From Roseobacter sinensis (GTDB taxonomy: Bacteria > Pseudomonadota > Alphaproteobacteria > Rhodobacterales > Rhodobacteraceae): DNA of 64,000 nt. How positions within the stretch are numbered: position 1 is the stretch's first letter; every line of letters begins with the position of its first letter. Of the stretch, positions 1 through 8,591 are shown piece after piece. The notes under the pieces were generated by a model. The model was given only the letters and a program-made list of their open reading frames with translations. It was not told where the DNA came from and did not search any database. The position numbers were made by a program, and so were the translations under genes. The DNA is taken from the NCBI RefSeq assembly GCF_025755255.1, contig NZ_JALIEB010000004.1, positions 124,001 to 188,000 of the forward strand, read 5' to 3'.

Positions 1-513
1 GGAGAAGAGCGAGAAGGTGATCAGCACCGCGAAAGGGATGGCCAGCGTTGTATGGACCAATGCAAGACCAAAGGCCGTATCATCGAGCCCCGTCTGGATG
101 AACATCACAGCGAGCGGCAGCGCCAGAAGCGGCAGTGGAAAGGCCCGTGTGAGCAGGATCAAGAGCCGGAAGAGCCCCTTGCCGGGAAACTCGAAGCGCG
201 AGAGCGCATAACCCGCAGGCGCGCCGATGACGATCGACATCACCATCGTCATCGCCGCCACAATCACCGAATTCTTCAGCGCCGTCAGCATCCCCGCAAA
301 GCCCGCAAAGAAGGTCAGGCTGCCCAGGTCGAACTCTGGCCAGAACGGCTTGGGGAAGCTGTTCACAGTCTCGGGCGATGAGAGCGTGTTGATCAGCAGG
401 AAGTAGATCGGCACGATCACCCAGGCGCAGAGGAAGACAACCGAGGCGATATAGAGGGTCCGCCCCGTTGCTCGCGTGTCCGGGGCGACGTCACTTGCAG
501 TCGCATCGGTCAT
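1..513 (-). CDS. Sugar ABC transporter permease, MalG-like (3' end outside window)
   Basis: This is the second inner-membrane permease of a carbohydrate ABC importer; only the N-terminal 171 codons are in the window. The translation begins MTDATASDVAPDTRATG, followed by a hydrophobic segment (LYIASVVFLCAWVIVPIYF), a periplasmic loop and further membrane helices. The conserved stretch GAPAGYALSRFEFPGKG is typical of MalG-type permeases; the EAA coupling loop should lie beyond the edge. The ATG (513-511) overlaps the stop of the upstream permease as ATGA, so the two are translationally coupled. The family is clear; the sugar is unknown. Confidence 0.88.
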   Translation of the reverse strand, partial: MTDATASDVAPDTRATGRTLYIASVVFLCAWVIVPIYFLLINTLSSPETVNSFPKPFWPEFDLGSLTFFAGFAGMLTALKNSVIVAAMTMVMSIVIGAPAGYALSRFEFPGKGLFRLLILLTRAFPLPLLALPLAVMFIQTGLDDTAFGLALVHTTLAIPFAVLITFSLFS

Positions 514-1358
514 ATCGTTGCTCCTTTCGGGACGCGCAGGACGCGCAGGATGACGAGGGTGAAGGCAATGGAGATGCCGAGGATGATCAGCGCCATCGCC
601 GCTGCCGCCCCGCTGTTCAGCAGGTCGAACTGATAGGCGTAAGTCTCACCCATGAGGACCGGGAAGAGCGTGCCGCCAAGGGCCGCGACCACCGCGAAGA
701 TCTCGAAGGCGAGGATCACGCGCAGGACCAGCGCCGTTTGCAGCGAGGGCCGCAGCATCGGCAGGGTGATGCGGGTGAAGCGCTTCCAGGGCGAAGCGCC
801 GAAGACCTCAGCGGCCTCGTAGTATTCCTTGGGAATGAGCCCGATACCTGCCACGAGGATCACCAGCATGATCGCGGTCGCCCGCCAGATCTCGGCCAGT
901 GCAATGGCAAGGAAGACGACACCGGGATGCTGGTAGGACAGGAAGTTGACCGGCTGATCGACAATCCCCAGCCCACTCATCATCGAGTTGAGAAAGCCCG
1001 ATTGTTCGAAGATCGCCAGCCAGATGATGCCAGCGGCGAGATCGGAGATGCCCAGCGGGATGGTCCAGATGTAGAGCACGATGTCGCGGCCCTTTTGCAT
1101 CTTGTTGACCATCGTGGCCATGAGCAGCGCCAGCGCCAGTTGCACGGGCACAACAGCGGCGGCGAGCAGCAGCGTGTTCTGCATCGAAATCGGGAACTTC
1201 CAGTAAGAGACGACCTCGCGGAAGTTATCGAGCGTGAAGCCCGCACCCGTGCTGAAGGCCTGCTTCGAGACCAGAACGAAGGGATAGAGGAAGAACAGGC
1301 ACAAAAACAGCGTGACCGGAAGGATCAGGACGTACGGAAGGATCCGGGCGTTCATCAC
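510..1358 (-). CDS. Sugar ABC transporter permease, MalF-like
   Basis: A 282-residue inner-membrane permease of a binding-protein-dependent sugar importer. It has six predicted hydrophobic segments, starting with ILPYVLILPVTLFLCLFF. The EAA loop near residues 175-200 (EAAEVFGASPWKRFTRITLP) contacts the ATPase. It lies between the substrate-binding protein gene and the MalG-like permease on the same strand. No ATPase gene of the system is visible in the window; it may lie beyond the left edge. The substrate cannot be told from sequence. Confidence 0.9.
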   Translation of the reverse strand: MMNARILPYVLILPVTLFLCLFFLYPFVLVSKQAFSTGAGFTLDNFREVVSYWKFPISMQNTLLLAAAVVPVQLALALLMATMVNKMQKGRDIVLYIWTIPLGISDLAAGIIWLAIFEQSGFLNSMMSGLGIVDQPVNFLSYQHPGVVFLAIALAEIWRATAIMLVILVAGIGLIPKEYYEAAEVFGASPWKRFTRITLPMLRPSLQTALVLRVILAFEIFAVVAALGGTLFPVLMGETYAYQFDLLNSGAAAAMALIILGISIAFTLVILRVLRVPKGATI

Positions 1359-1411
1359 GACACTCCTGACTGGCGCATCCGCGCCACAAATGCGTTTTCA
1401 GATGGGATGGT

Positions 1412-1439
1412 GTCCGGGCCCGGGAGGGCAGGCCCGGAC
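1412..1439 (-). other. Intercistronic stem-loop after the sugar-binding protein gene
   Basis: Perfect 9-bp arms GTCCGGGCC (1412-1420) and GGCCCGGAC (1431-1439) enclose a 10-nt loop, just downstream of the binding-protein stop and upstream of the first permease. No T-run follows. A hairpin here is best read as an mRNA stability or partial attenuation element that keeps the binding protein in excess over the permeases. The structure is visible; its role is inferred. Confidence 0.6.
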
Positions 1440-1452
1440 GGGGCCTGCGCGG

Positions 1453-2721
1453 TTATTCGACTGGGCAGGCGCCTTCGGAGGGCGCATCAGGGGCCCAGCA
1501 GGGCGCGCCCGTCTCTTCCATGATCGCAGCAAGACGCGTCTTTTGGTCTTCCAGCACGGCCTCAATCGGCTGTCGCGCGAGAATGATCCGCTCGAAGGTG
1601 TCAACAAAGATACGGTTGAAGTCGCCGCCCTTGTCGCCAAGGCCCGCCGGCAGCAGCCCGGGGTTTGCATCCGGCGCGCTGCTCATCTTAGCGACGGCAG
1701 CGCCTGCCGCCTGTACGGACGGCGGCAGATCATCCGGCAGCTCGACGTCCACAACAGGGAAGAAGCTCGTGGCGCGCAAGGTCGCGATCTGCGTCTCGGG
1801 CGCCATCATATACTTCACCAGGTCTTTGGCCGCATCCATGTCAGGAGCCGTCTTTGGAATCGCAATGCCCGCGATCACAGGCATGAACCCGCGCCCCTTG
1901 GGTCCGGCAGGTGCCGGGAAGGCCACGAAGTCATCGGGCCGCTCGTTGAAGGCCTGCGCCAGACGCGAGGTGTGGTCAAAGACGATCCAGGCGTCCCCCG
2001 ACAGCAGCTGCTCCTGCAGGAAGGAGAAGTTGGTGGAGGCGGGATTGGTGTGCTCCCACAACTCGGCGAATTTTTCCCAGGCCGTCACCGCCTCGGGTGA
2101 GGCGAAGGTCCGCACCACGCCATTTGTGTAGGAGGGATAGAGGTAACCCTGGAAGAACCGGTGCTTCAGCCCCTTCGGTCCCGCAGGGAAGCCGAACTTG
2201 GGCGAGCCCGTGCCTTCGTGCACATTTGCGGCCCATTCAATCAGCTGGTCATAGGTCAGCGCGTCGATATCCGCGCCTTCAGGCAGATACTCCAGCGCCT
2301 GTTTGTTGGCGGCCATGATGTAGCTGGCCTGCATCCACGGAATGTACTGCGGCTTGTCGGTGCCCAATTGGGCGAGGCTGTTGAACGTATCGCTGGAGGC
2401 GCTGACGCCGAGAACGTCGAGATCGACGAGGCTCTCGGGGTCCATTGCCGAGAAATCACCATGGAGCGCGCCAAGCACGCCAATCGAGCCAGACCCCGCC
2501 TGCAGCTCAGCGTTCAGACGGGTGAGCCAGGGGCCGGCATCATTGGGTTGATAATCAACGGTGTCGCCCGCGCCGGCGAGCACCTGTTCGCGCATCGCCT
2601 GGGCCTCTTCCACCGGTTTGGCCTGTGTCGACCAGAACAGAACATCGGCCTGGGCAGCGGTCACGGTCGTCAGCACCGCCAGCCCCGACACGGCGCCCGC
2701 AATCTTCAATCGAAGGGTCAT
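1453..2721 (-). CDS. Extracellular sugar-binding protein of an ABC transporter
   Basis: A 422-residue periplasmic solute-binding protein of the COG1653 carbohydrate family. The chosen ATG (2721-2719) follows a strong ribosome site (GGGAGG) and starts a Sec signal peptide: MTLRLK, then a hydrophobic core, then AAQA as the likely cleavage site. The mature protein begins DVLFWSTQAKPVEEAQAM, usual for this family. The reading frame stays open far upstream to 4035, but that stretch is antisense to the lacI gene and lacks protein character. It is the first gene of the importer operon and faces the lacI-type gene across a promoter carrying a perfect palindrome. Confidence 0.92.
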   Translation of the reverse strand: MTLRLKIAGAVSGLAVLTTVTAAQADVLFWSTQAKPVEEAQAMREQVLAGAGDTVDYQPNDAGPWLTRLNAELQAGSGSIGVLGALHGDFSAMDPESLVDLDVLGVSASSDTFNSLAQLGTDKPQYIPWMQASYIMAANKQALEYLPEGADIDALTYDQLIEWAANVHEGTGSPKFGFPAGPKGLKHRFFQGYLYPSYTNGVVRTFASPEAVTAWEKFAELWEHTNPASTNFSFLQEQLLSGDAWIVFDHTSRLAQAFNERPDDFVAFPAPAGPKGRGFMPVIAGIAIPKTAPDMDAAKDLVKYMMAPETQIATLRATSFFPVVDVELPDDLPPSVQAAGAAVAKMSSAPDANPGLLPAGLGDKGGDFNRIFVDTFERIILARQPIEAVLEDQKTRLAAIMEETGAPCWAPDAPSEGACPVE

Positions 2722-2873
2722 TTTTTCCTCCCCCTTGCGTTGTCTCTCTCCCTGCTCCGCGGTTTGTGCGCGCAGCTCCTCGCGAAATCGACAGATGCGC
2801 AGCGGCACCGGTCTTCGCGCGGTATCGAACCGCCCGGACGACTTTTGCGGCGGTCCGGATCGCGATGGCTCAT

Positions 2874-2902
2874 GTTGATATAACGTTATACCTCTTGTCA
2901 AC
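2874..2902 (-). promoter_or_regulatory. Putative LacI-family operator and promoter of the sugar importer
   Basis: TATAACGTTATA (2879-2890) is a perfect 12-bp palindrome with the central CG typical of LacI-family operators. It is flanked by GTTGA (2874-2878) and TCAAC (2898-2902), which are also inverted. On the minus strand TTGACA (2901-2896) is a consensus -35 box, so the palindrome overlaps the presumed promoter core. The divergent lacI-type gene starts 123 bp away, making its product the natural ligand. The sequence is seen; the binding is inferred. Confidence 0.65.
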
Positions 2903-3024
2903 GATTTTTTGTCCATATGACGGCTTTGCACAGGAAAATCAGCAGGAAATCTCCGAAAAACGTTGATTCTACGGCTTTTGAGTGGAAGTATCCCGATATA
3001 TCGTTTTATCAAATCGAGCGAAAA

Positions 3025-4029
3025 ATGGCGGGGAAACCGAAACTCGAAACCGTGGCGCGGGAGGCCGGCGTGTCCATTGCGACCGCCAGCCAGGTGATGC
3101 GTGGGGCGGGGCGAATCTCGGAAAAGACCCGCAGTAAGGTGCTGAAGGCCGCGCAAAAGCTGCACTATGTGCCCGACAACCGCGCCGCCTCGATGCGGTC
3201 GGGGCAGAACCGTGAAATCGGCTTCGTGATCAACAAGATTTCCAACCCGTTCAACGCCGAGGTGATCAGCGGCGTCAGCGATCTGCTCGAGGCCGAGGGG
3301 TATCTGGTGTCGGTGCTCGATGCCCGAGACGATCCCGAACGCCAGGGTCGTCACATCGATGCCTTCATCCGCAACGGGCGCGGCGGCTTGCTGTGGGTTC
3401 CGGCCGAGCAGACACCGCAGGAGATCTTCGAACTTCTCGCGGCGCATCGCATCCCGACAGTGACCTTTCTGCGCCGCCCGGACGCGAGCAGCTTCGATCA
3501 CGTGGGCATACGCAACGCCGAGGCAACCGCTCAGGCGACGACCTACCTGGCCGATCTCGGGCACCGGCACATCGCCTATCTGGGGGGCGAAGTGCTGACG
3601 GCCGTGCGGCGCGAGCGGATCGCCGGTTACCAGAGCGTCATGGCCGCGCGCGGGCTCGGAGCGCCGGTGATCTGGGATTCGAACGACATCAAGCAGGCGG
3701 GCATGCAGGCGATGATGGCACTGCGCGCGGCACATCCGAAGACCACGGCGGTGGTGTGCAACGGCGACATCGTGGCCCTTGGGGCCTGCCACGGCATAAG
3801 GCGGATGGGGTTGCAGCCGGGCCGAGAGATTTCCGTCATCGGCTTCGACGATATCCCGGACGCTGCGGTGGCAACGCCGCCGCTCACGACCATGGCCGTG
3901 TCGCCCTATCAGCTGGGCCGACGTCTCGCCCGGGTTCTGCTTGAGCGGCTGTCGGAGCCGGAAGGCCCCGCGTCGATCTCCGAGGTCTCGGCCGAGCTCG
4001 TTTTGCGCGAAACCACCGGCCCGGTCTGA
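3025..4029 (+). CDS. LacI-family transcriptional regulator of the adjacent sugar importer
   Basis: A 334-residue repressor with an N-terminal helix-turn-helix (LETVAREAGVSIATASQVM, about residues 6-24), a hinge helix (YVPDNRAASMRSG) and a periplasmic-binding-protein-like effector domain. ATG 3025 was chosen because family members begin 5-10 residues before the helix-turn-helix; an ATG at 2917 in the same frame would add 36 residues without protein character. It is transcribed away from the sugar-binding protein gene and probably represses it through the palindrome at 2879-2890. The effector is likely the imported sugar or a derivative. Confidence 0.9.
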   Translation: MAGKPKLETVAREAGVSIATASQVMRGAGRISEKTRSKVLKAAQKLHYVPDNRAASMRSGQNREIGFVINKISNPFNAEVISGVSDLLEAEGYLVSVLDARDDPERQGRHIDAFIRNGRGGLLWVPAEQTPQEIFELLAAHRIPTVTFLRRPDASSFDHVGIRNAEATAQATTYLADLGHRHIAYLGGEVLTAVRRERIAGYQSVMAARGLGAPVIWDSNDIKQAGMQAMMALRAAHPKTTAVVCNGDIVALGACHGIRRMGLQPGREISVIGFDDIPDAAVATPPLTTMAVSPYQLGRRLARVLLERLSEPEGPASISEVSAELVLRETTGPV

Positions 4030-4083
4030 CCGCACGGGTCACAGCTTGAAACAGGCCCCGCATTCGATCCTGCGCGGCTGCGG

Positions 4084-4845
4084 TCAGCCCAGCCGTCGGT
4101 GCAGGAAGTCGTCGATGGCGTGCCGCAGGCCCTCGGGATTGTCGCAGTGCAACATATGCCCGCCCGGAAGCATAACGTCCTCCGCGCCGGGGATTTGAGC
4201 GGCCATCATCGCAGCACCACGGTGGGTGGCGCGATTGTTGCGCCCGGTCACAACCAGCGTTGGCACCTCGATGGCCGCGAGATGCGGTCGGCCGTCATAG
4301 GCAAGTGCCGCCTCCAGCGCCGCCGAGAGGCTTTTTCGAGGGTGACGCGCCAGCTGTGCGCGTACTTCGGTTTTTGCGGCATCTGATTGCCCAAAGCCGG
4401 AGAGCCACGCGATCATGCGCGGCGGCAGGCTTGTGAGCAGTCGCGCCGTCACGCGGGCCGACCAGAGCCGAAGCATACGGTCGCGCAGGGTGGGGATCGC
4501 CTCGATGAGGATCAGCGCAGCCGTACGTCCCGGCGCACGGGCTGTCAGCTCCAAGGCAACCATCCCCCCGAGGGAATGTCCGATCAGGACAGAGCCGTGG
4601 GGGACATCGGGCAACAGCGCCCCGGCAAACCCCTCGACCCGCGGGGGCGTGCAGAAGGGTGCCGCACCATGGCCGGGCAGGTCCGGTGTCCGCGCCAGGG
4701 GCAGATGCTGCGTCATCTCTTGCCAGGTGCTGCCGGACAGCCCGGCGCCATGTATCCAAAGACTTGGGCGGTGGACCAGCGGATCGCCACGCTGGTCCCC
4801 GGCGGGCTGACCCTCTGATGCCCCGAAATCATCTGGTCGCGCCAT
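4084..4845 (-). CDS. Alpha/beta-fold hydrolase
   Basis: A 253-residue serine hydrolase of the alpha/beta fold. The oxyanion-hole motif is LWIHGAGLSG near residue 30, the nucleophile elbow GHSLGG supplies the catalytic Ser, an Asp/Glu-bearing strand is near VPTLVVTG, and the C-terminal catalytic His is in PGGHMLHCDNPE. The substrate is unknown. Start ATG 4845 is a best guess; the frame stays open upstream and no strong ribosome site marks one start. It is convergent with the lacI gene and stands alone. Confidence 0.8.
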   Translation of the reverse strand: MARPDDFGASEGQPAGDQRGDPLVHRPSLWIHGAGLSGSTWQEMTQHLPLARTPDLPGHGAAPFCTPPRVEGFAGALLPDVPHGSVLIGHSLGGMVALELTARAPGRTAALILIEAIPTLRDRMLRLWSARVTARLLTSLPPRMIAWLSGFGQSDAAKTEVRAQLARHPRKSLSAALEAALAYDGRPHLAAIEVPTLVVTGRNNRATHRGAAMMAAQIPGAEDVMLPGGHMLHCDNPEGLRHAIDDFLHRRLG

Positions 4846-5036
4846 GCCTGCTGTCCCACTCGTGTGCCCGTTTCGTTCCAAGATATCGCCCATCGCCCGC
4901 GGCTGACACGCGCCGCCCCAGAGCGATGTGTCCGGGCCAAACGGCCCGGACGCGCAGGTCGCCGCAACGATCTTGCGAGGTCGCGCGTGCTGTCTGTACA
5001 CCGGATGTCATGTGGTAGCAGGATGGGCACTTCGCA

Positions 5037-5896
5037 ATGCATTTTGAGACAGAACTTCTTTTGGCGGCCACCGATATCGCCGCATTCTCTGTTGCCTGCG
5101 CGGCAGCACTTCTTTGCGTCACCCGCACAAGCGACGGACGGCGCGCTGGCTTCTGATGTCCTTCTTCGCCACACTCGCGCTCAGCGAGATTGCACCGGTC
5201 CTCGCCGTCGCGCTGATCGGCCTCCCCGAGATCCCGGAAGACACCATCGCCATTATGAGTTTCGCGGCCAATTACTTCGTCGCGCCGTTGTTCCTGCTTT
5301 ATCTGCGGCGCGTTCTTCGGCCGGAAGATGCCGTGCGGCCCCAGCGCGAGATCATGCTGCACTTCAGCCTGCCCGGCTTCGCGACGGCGCGGTTCGACAG
5401 TCTCTTCGTCCTGGCCATCGTGCTGGTCTTGGTGCTCTGGGGCTTGCGTGCGCCTGTGGCTGTGCCCCCGATGCCGGGTGCGCCTTTCGAGGCCGTCGAT
5501 GGAGACGCGGCGAAATACGAAAAGAGCGCCCTCACCTTCGACCGGGCGGAATGCATTCGGGCCAAGCTGCTGCGTGCAATGCAGCAGGACCAGCTCCATC
5601 GTGATCCGAACGTCACGCTCACAGCTCTCGCCCAGCGGCTCGGCGTGTCGACCAACCGTTTGTCCCAGACCTTGAACGTGCACATGGGTCAGTCGTTCTT
5701 CGATTTCGTGAACGGGCTGCGTGTGAACGAGGCGATCCCGCTTCTGCTGCAGAGCGACAAGACCGTCCTCGAGATCGCCTACGAGGTCGGATTCAACTCG
5801 CGCTCGTCGTTCGACACCGCCTTCAAGGCCAGAACAGGCTGCACACCATCAGAGTTCAAGACAGCCGATGGCGCCGCGCCGCCCAGCCTGGCCTAA
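5037..5896 (+). pseudogene. Membrane-anchored AraC-family regulator with a one-base frameshift
   Basis: Residues starting at ATG 5037 (MHFETELLLAATDIAAFSVA) form a first membrane helix and run to GRRAGF before a TGA at 5154-5156. One base missing near 5142-5147 would restore GRRA followed by WLLMSFFATLALSEIAPVLA, the next membrane helix in the -1 frame. The second part holds more membrane helices and a C-terminal AraC double helix-turn-helix (LTALAQRLGVSTNRLSQTLN and VLEIAYEVGFNSRSSFDTAF). A shorter product from TTG 5114 (260 residues) is possible and would keep the DNA-binding domain but lose the first helix. It may be a true mutation or a sequencing error. The target is unknown; it converges on the GMC gene. 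Confidence 0.65.
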
Positions 5897-5902
5897 GGGG
5901 TG

Positions 5903-5925
5903 GGAAGGCGCCGCAGGCGCCCTCC
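5903..5925. terminator. Possible bidirectional terminator between convergent genes
   Basis: A near-perfect 10-bp inverted repeat (GGAAGGCGCC, GCA loop, GGCGCCCTCC; one mismatch) lies in the 40-bp gap between the convergent AraC and GMC genes. It lacks a clear T-run, so efficiency is uncertain. Confidence 0.45.
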
Positions 5926-5936
5926 TTCGTGTCTTC

Positions 5937-7505
5937 TCACAGCGACTGCGCTGCAAGCTCCCGCGCCAGGTGGTCGGCCTGCCGGATCGCGAGTGCCACG
6001 ATCGTCAGCGTCGGGTTTTCCGCAGCCCCTGTGGTGAACTGCGAGCCATCCGAGACGAACAGGTTCTTGATGTCATGGGTCTGGCCCCATTTGTTCACCA
6101 CGCCGTCGCGCGCATTCTCCGACATCCGGTTGGTGCCGAGGTTGTGCGTCGACGGGTAGGGCGGTGTCGGGAAGGTGCGCGTGGCCCCCACCGCGTCATA
6201 GACCGCCGCCCCCTGCTGGAACGCATGATCGCGCATCGCCCGGTCGTTCGGGTGGTCGCTGTAATGCACGTTCGCTACCGGCATCCCGTATTGGTCTTTG
6301 ACGTCGTGGTTGAGCGTGACGCGGTTGGTCTCCTGCGGCATGTCCTCACCGACGATCCACATGCCGGCCATGTTCTCGTACTGATCGAGCGCGCTGGTGA
6401 ACTCGCGTCCCCAAGCCCCCGGATCCAGGAAAGCGGCCATGAAGGGCAACCCAAGGCTCAGCGTTTCGAGCTCATAGCCACCGACAAAGCCGCGCGACGG
6501 ATCATGCCGGGATTCATCCTGAATGATCCCCGCCATGGTCGTGCCGCGCCACATCTTTACCGGCTTGTCGAACACCGCGTAGACCGAGCCCGTGAGGTGC
6601 CGCATATAGTTGCGCCCCACCTGACCGGAGCTGTTGGCCAGCCCTTCTGGATACATGGACGTGGCGGAGTTCAGCAGCAACCGGGGGCTCTCGAAGGAGT
6701 TGCCCGCCACACAGACAACGCGCGCCATCTGCTTGTGCTCATTGCCGTCCGCATCCGCGTAGACGACGCCGTTCACGAGGCCGTCGTCGCTATGCTCGAT
6801 GCGTAGCACATGGGCGCGCTCGCGCACCTCCAGATTGCCGGTCGCCTCGCCTTGCGGGATGTCCGTGTAAGCGGCGGACCACTTGGCACCCCACTTGCAG
6901 CCCTGAAAGCAGAAGCCCGTCTGCTGGCACATCTGCCGGTCGCCATCGGCGCTGTTGATCGCCATGCGGCCAGTGTGCACCTGCTCATACCCCAGCGCCT
7001 TCGCGCCCGCCTCGAACACCTTGTAATTGTTGTTGCCGGGCAGCCCTTCGTTGCCATGGGTGCGCGTGACGTTCAGCTTTTTCTCCGCCAGATCGTACCA
7101 CGGGTCCATCTCCTCGGCGTCGATGGGCCAGTCGAGCAGGCTCGCGCCCTGTACGGGACCGTATTCCGTCGCCGCCTTCCACTCGTGCGGCTGGAAGCGC
7201 AGCGAGGCGCCCGCCCAATGGGTGGTTGTGCCGCCCACTGCCTTCACGATCCATGCGGGCAGACCTGAGAAGTCTTTCGCCACGCGCCAGTCGCCGGACG
7301 TCGTGCGCGCATCAAGCCAGGACAGTTGCCCAAAGGCCTCCCACTCGTCGTTCACATAGTCTTCGGGCAGATAACGCCCGCCCGCTTCAAGTGCCACGAC
7401 GCTCACGCCCTTCTGGGCCAGTTCATTTGCCAGCACGCCGCCGCCTGCGCCCGTGCCGATGACAACAACGACCGAGTCGTCGCTCAATTCAAAAGGTGCA
7501 GCCAT
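5937..7505 (-). CDS. GMC-family FAD-dependent dehydrogenase (gluconate 2-dehydrogenase large-subunit type)
   Basis: A 522-residue flavoprotein. The N-terminal dinucleotide-binding motif VVVVIGTGAGGG (12-23) binds FAD. The C-terminal GMC region has STHNLGTNRMSE, whose His is the likely catalytic base, and AENPTLTIVALAIRQADHL. It oxidises an alcohol or sugar acid. A good ribosome site (GGAGGAG) precedes ATG 7505. The gene follows, by 25 bp, one for a Tat-exported small subunit of the gluconate 2-dehydrogenase subunit 3 family, so the pair probably forms a periplasmic dehydrogenase. The large subunit has no signal of its own and would be co-exported. No cytochrome c subunit lies beside it. The substrate is unknown. 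Confidence 0.87.
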   Translation of the reverse strand: MAAPFELSDDSVVVVIGTGAGGGVLANELAQKGVSVVALEAGGRYLPEDYVNDEWEAFGQLSWLDARTTSGDWRVAKDFSGLPAWIVKAVGGTTTHWAGASLRFQPHEWKAATEYGPVQGASLLDWPIDAEEMDPWYDLAEKKLNVTRTHGNEGLPGNNNYKVFEAGAKALGYEQVHTGRMAINSADGDRQMCQQTGFCFQGCKWGAKWSAAYTDIPQGEATGNLEVRERAHVLRIEHSDDGLVNGVVYADADGNEHKQMARVVCVAGNSFESPRLLLNSATSMYPEGLANSSGQVGRNYMRHLTGSVYAVFDKPVKMWRGTTMAGIIQDESRHDPSRGFVGGYELETLSLGLPFMAAFLDPGAWGREFTSALDQYENMAGMWIVGEDMPQETNRVTLNHDVKDQYGMPVANVHYSDHPNDRAMRDHAFQQGAAVYDAVGATRTFPTPPYPSTHNLGTNRMSENARDGVVNKWGQTHDIKNLFVSDGSQFTTGAAENPTLTIVALAIRQADHLARELAAQSL

Positions 7506-7530
7506 AATCTCTCTCCTCCAAGGCTATGGC

Positions 7531-8055
7531 TCAAAGCCAGGTGATGTCGTCAAAACCGCGGTCGAGATAGCCGCCCTGGCTGAAGGACTCGCCCTCATAG
7601 CCAAAGATCGGCCAGACCGCTTTCTGGTTGTAGAGACCGGTGACCAGCCCGCCGCGTATCTTCTGGAAGAAGGGGCTGGCTTCGATCTGGCGCAGGACAT
7701 CCACGCGCTCCCGCTCCCAGCCGATGTCGAGATAGCTGCCATGGCCCTTGCCGCGCGCCGCACCGTCGAGCATGGCGATCCCGACCTCGATCTCTTCGGC
7801 GGCCTCGGGCGTGTCATAGCCCTTCACGGCCACGACATAGTATTCGTCGCTGACCCGGTCATGCGGGTAGATGTCCCGCGCCATTTGCACCAGCGTGGCC
7901 ATGGTGCGCGGCTCCAGCGCGCTGGTTTCCGTGGCCCAGGCGGCATCGGCGCCGGCGAGATAGCCTGCGCCGACCACGAATGCGCTGCCCGCCGCCGCGC
8001 TGTTTTTCAGCAGCTGGCGCCGGGTCATCGCCCTTGGCTTGCTTTGAATGTTCAT
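7531..8055 (-). CDS. Gluconate 2-dehydrogenase subunit 3 family protein, Tat-exported
   Basis: A 174-residue small subunit with a twin-arginine signal (MTRRQLLKNSAAAGSAF) and an AxA-like cleavage region (AAWA). The mature part (METSALEP-type start, then LVQMARDIYPHD) matches the subunit 3 family that chaperones and exports GMC dehydrogenases through Tat. ATG 8055 is chosen because GGGAGGAG sits just upstream. The stop is 25 bp before the GMC gene, indicating one operon. It has no redox cofactor motif of its own. Confidence 0.83.
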   Translation of the reverse strand: MNIQSKPRAMTRRQLLKNSAAAGSAFVVGAGYLAGADAAWATETSALEPRTMATLVQMARDIYPHDRVSDEYYVVAVKGYDTPEAAEEIEVGIAMLDGAARGKGHGSYLDIGWERERVDVLRQIEASPFFQKIRGGLVTGLYNQKAVWPIFGYEGESFSQGGYLDRGFDDITWL

Positions 8056-8097
8056 CGAGTCTCCTCCCTCGGTCATGAACGTGATGAGCGCATGCGC

Positions 8098-8493
8098 TCA
8101 GAGAAACCGCCCGCTGCGCTCCAGAACCTCGATCTGGTAGCCATCCGGGTCGGCGACGAAAAAGAACTTGCCCACGAGCTGTCCGTCGGGGGCAAATTCG
8201 ACAATTTTGCGGGGGGCGAGGCCAGCGGCCTCGAATCGCGCGTGTTCGGCCTCGAGGTTCTCGACCGAGACCGCCAGATGCCCGTAGCCATCGCCCAGAT
8301 CATAGGGCTCTGTCCGGCCCTTGTTGACGGTCAGTTCCACCTCGAACGCGGTTTCGGCGTTTGACAGGTACACAAGCGTGAAATCGGTGAAATCGAGCCG
8401 GTCCGCGACCTCCAGCCCAAAGGCCTCGCGATAGAAGGCGACCGACTTCTCCTCGTCGATCACGCGAATCATGCTGTGAATGGCTTTGGCCAA
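8098..8493 (-). CDS. gloA: Glyoxalase I (lactoylglutathione lyase)
   Basis: A 131-residue VOC-fold metalloenzyme that converts the methylglyoxal-glutathione hemithioacetal to S-lactoylglutathione. It has the two beta-alpha-beta-beta-beta modules. Metal-ligand candidates are His6 (AIHSMIRV), the Glu in FEVELTVN, the His in GYGHLAVSV and the Glu in YQIEVLE near the C-terminus. The start is a TTG (8493-8491) with GGGAGG 5 nt upstream; the next in-frame ATG would remove His6. It lies upstream of the dehydrogenase pair on the same strand and may be cotranscribed with it. Confidence 0.85.
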   Translation of the reverse strand: MAKAIHSMIRVIDEEKSVAFYREAFGLEVADRLDFTDFTLVYLSNAETAFEVELTVNKGRTEPYDLGDGYGHLAVSVENLEAEHARFEAAGLAPRKIVEFAPDGQLVGKFFFVADPDGYQIEVLERSGRFL

Positions 8494-8591
8494 GGCGACC
8501 TCCCTGATGTCTTGCTGTTTCTCTCAGCAAAGCACCGGGGGCGGGGTACGGGTAGTAGCGGGCTACTACGTCGTCGGATTTCGCGGGCGGT

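Noticed and set aside
468-1523. A 351-codon open frame opposite the MalF-like gene
   Set aside because: It is antisense to a clear permease, rich in Arg, His, Asp and Gln, and has no family character; such frames are common in GC-rich DNA.
2722-4035. Upstream extension of the sugar-binding protein frame to 860 codons
   Set aside because: It runs antisense through the lacI gene; the signal peptide and GGGAGG site fix the start at 2721.
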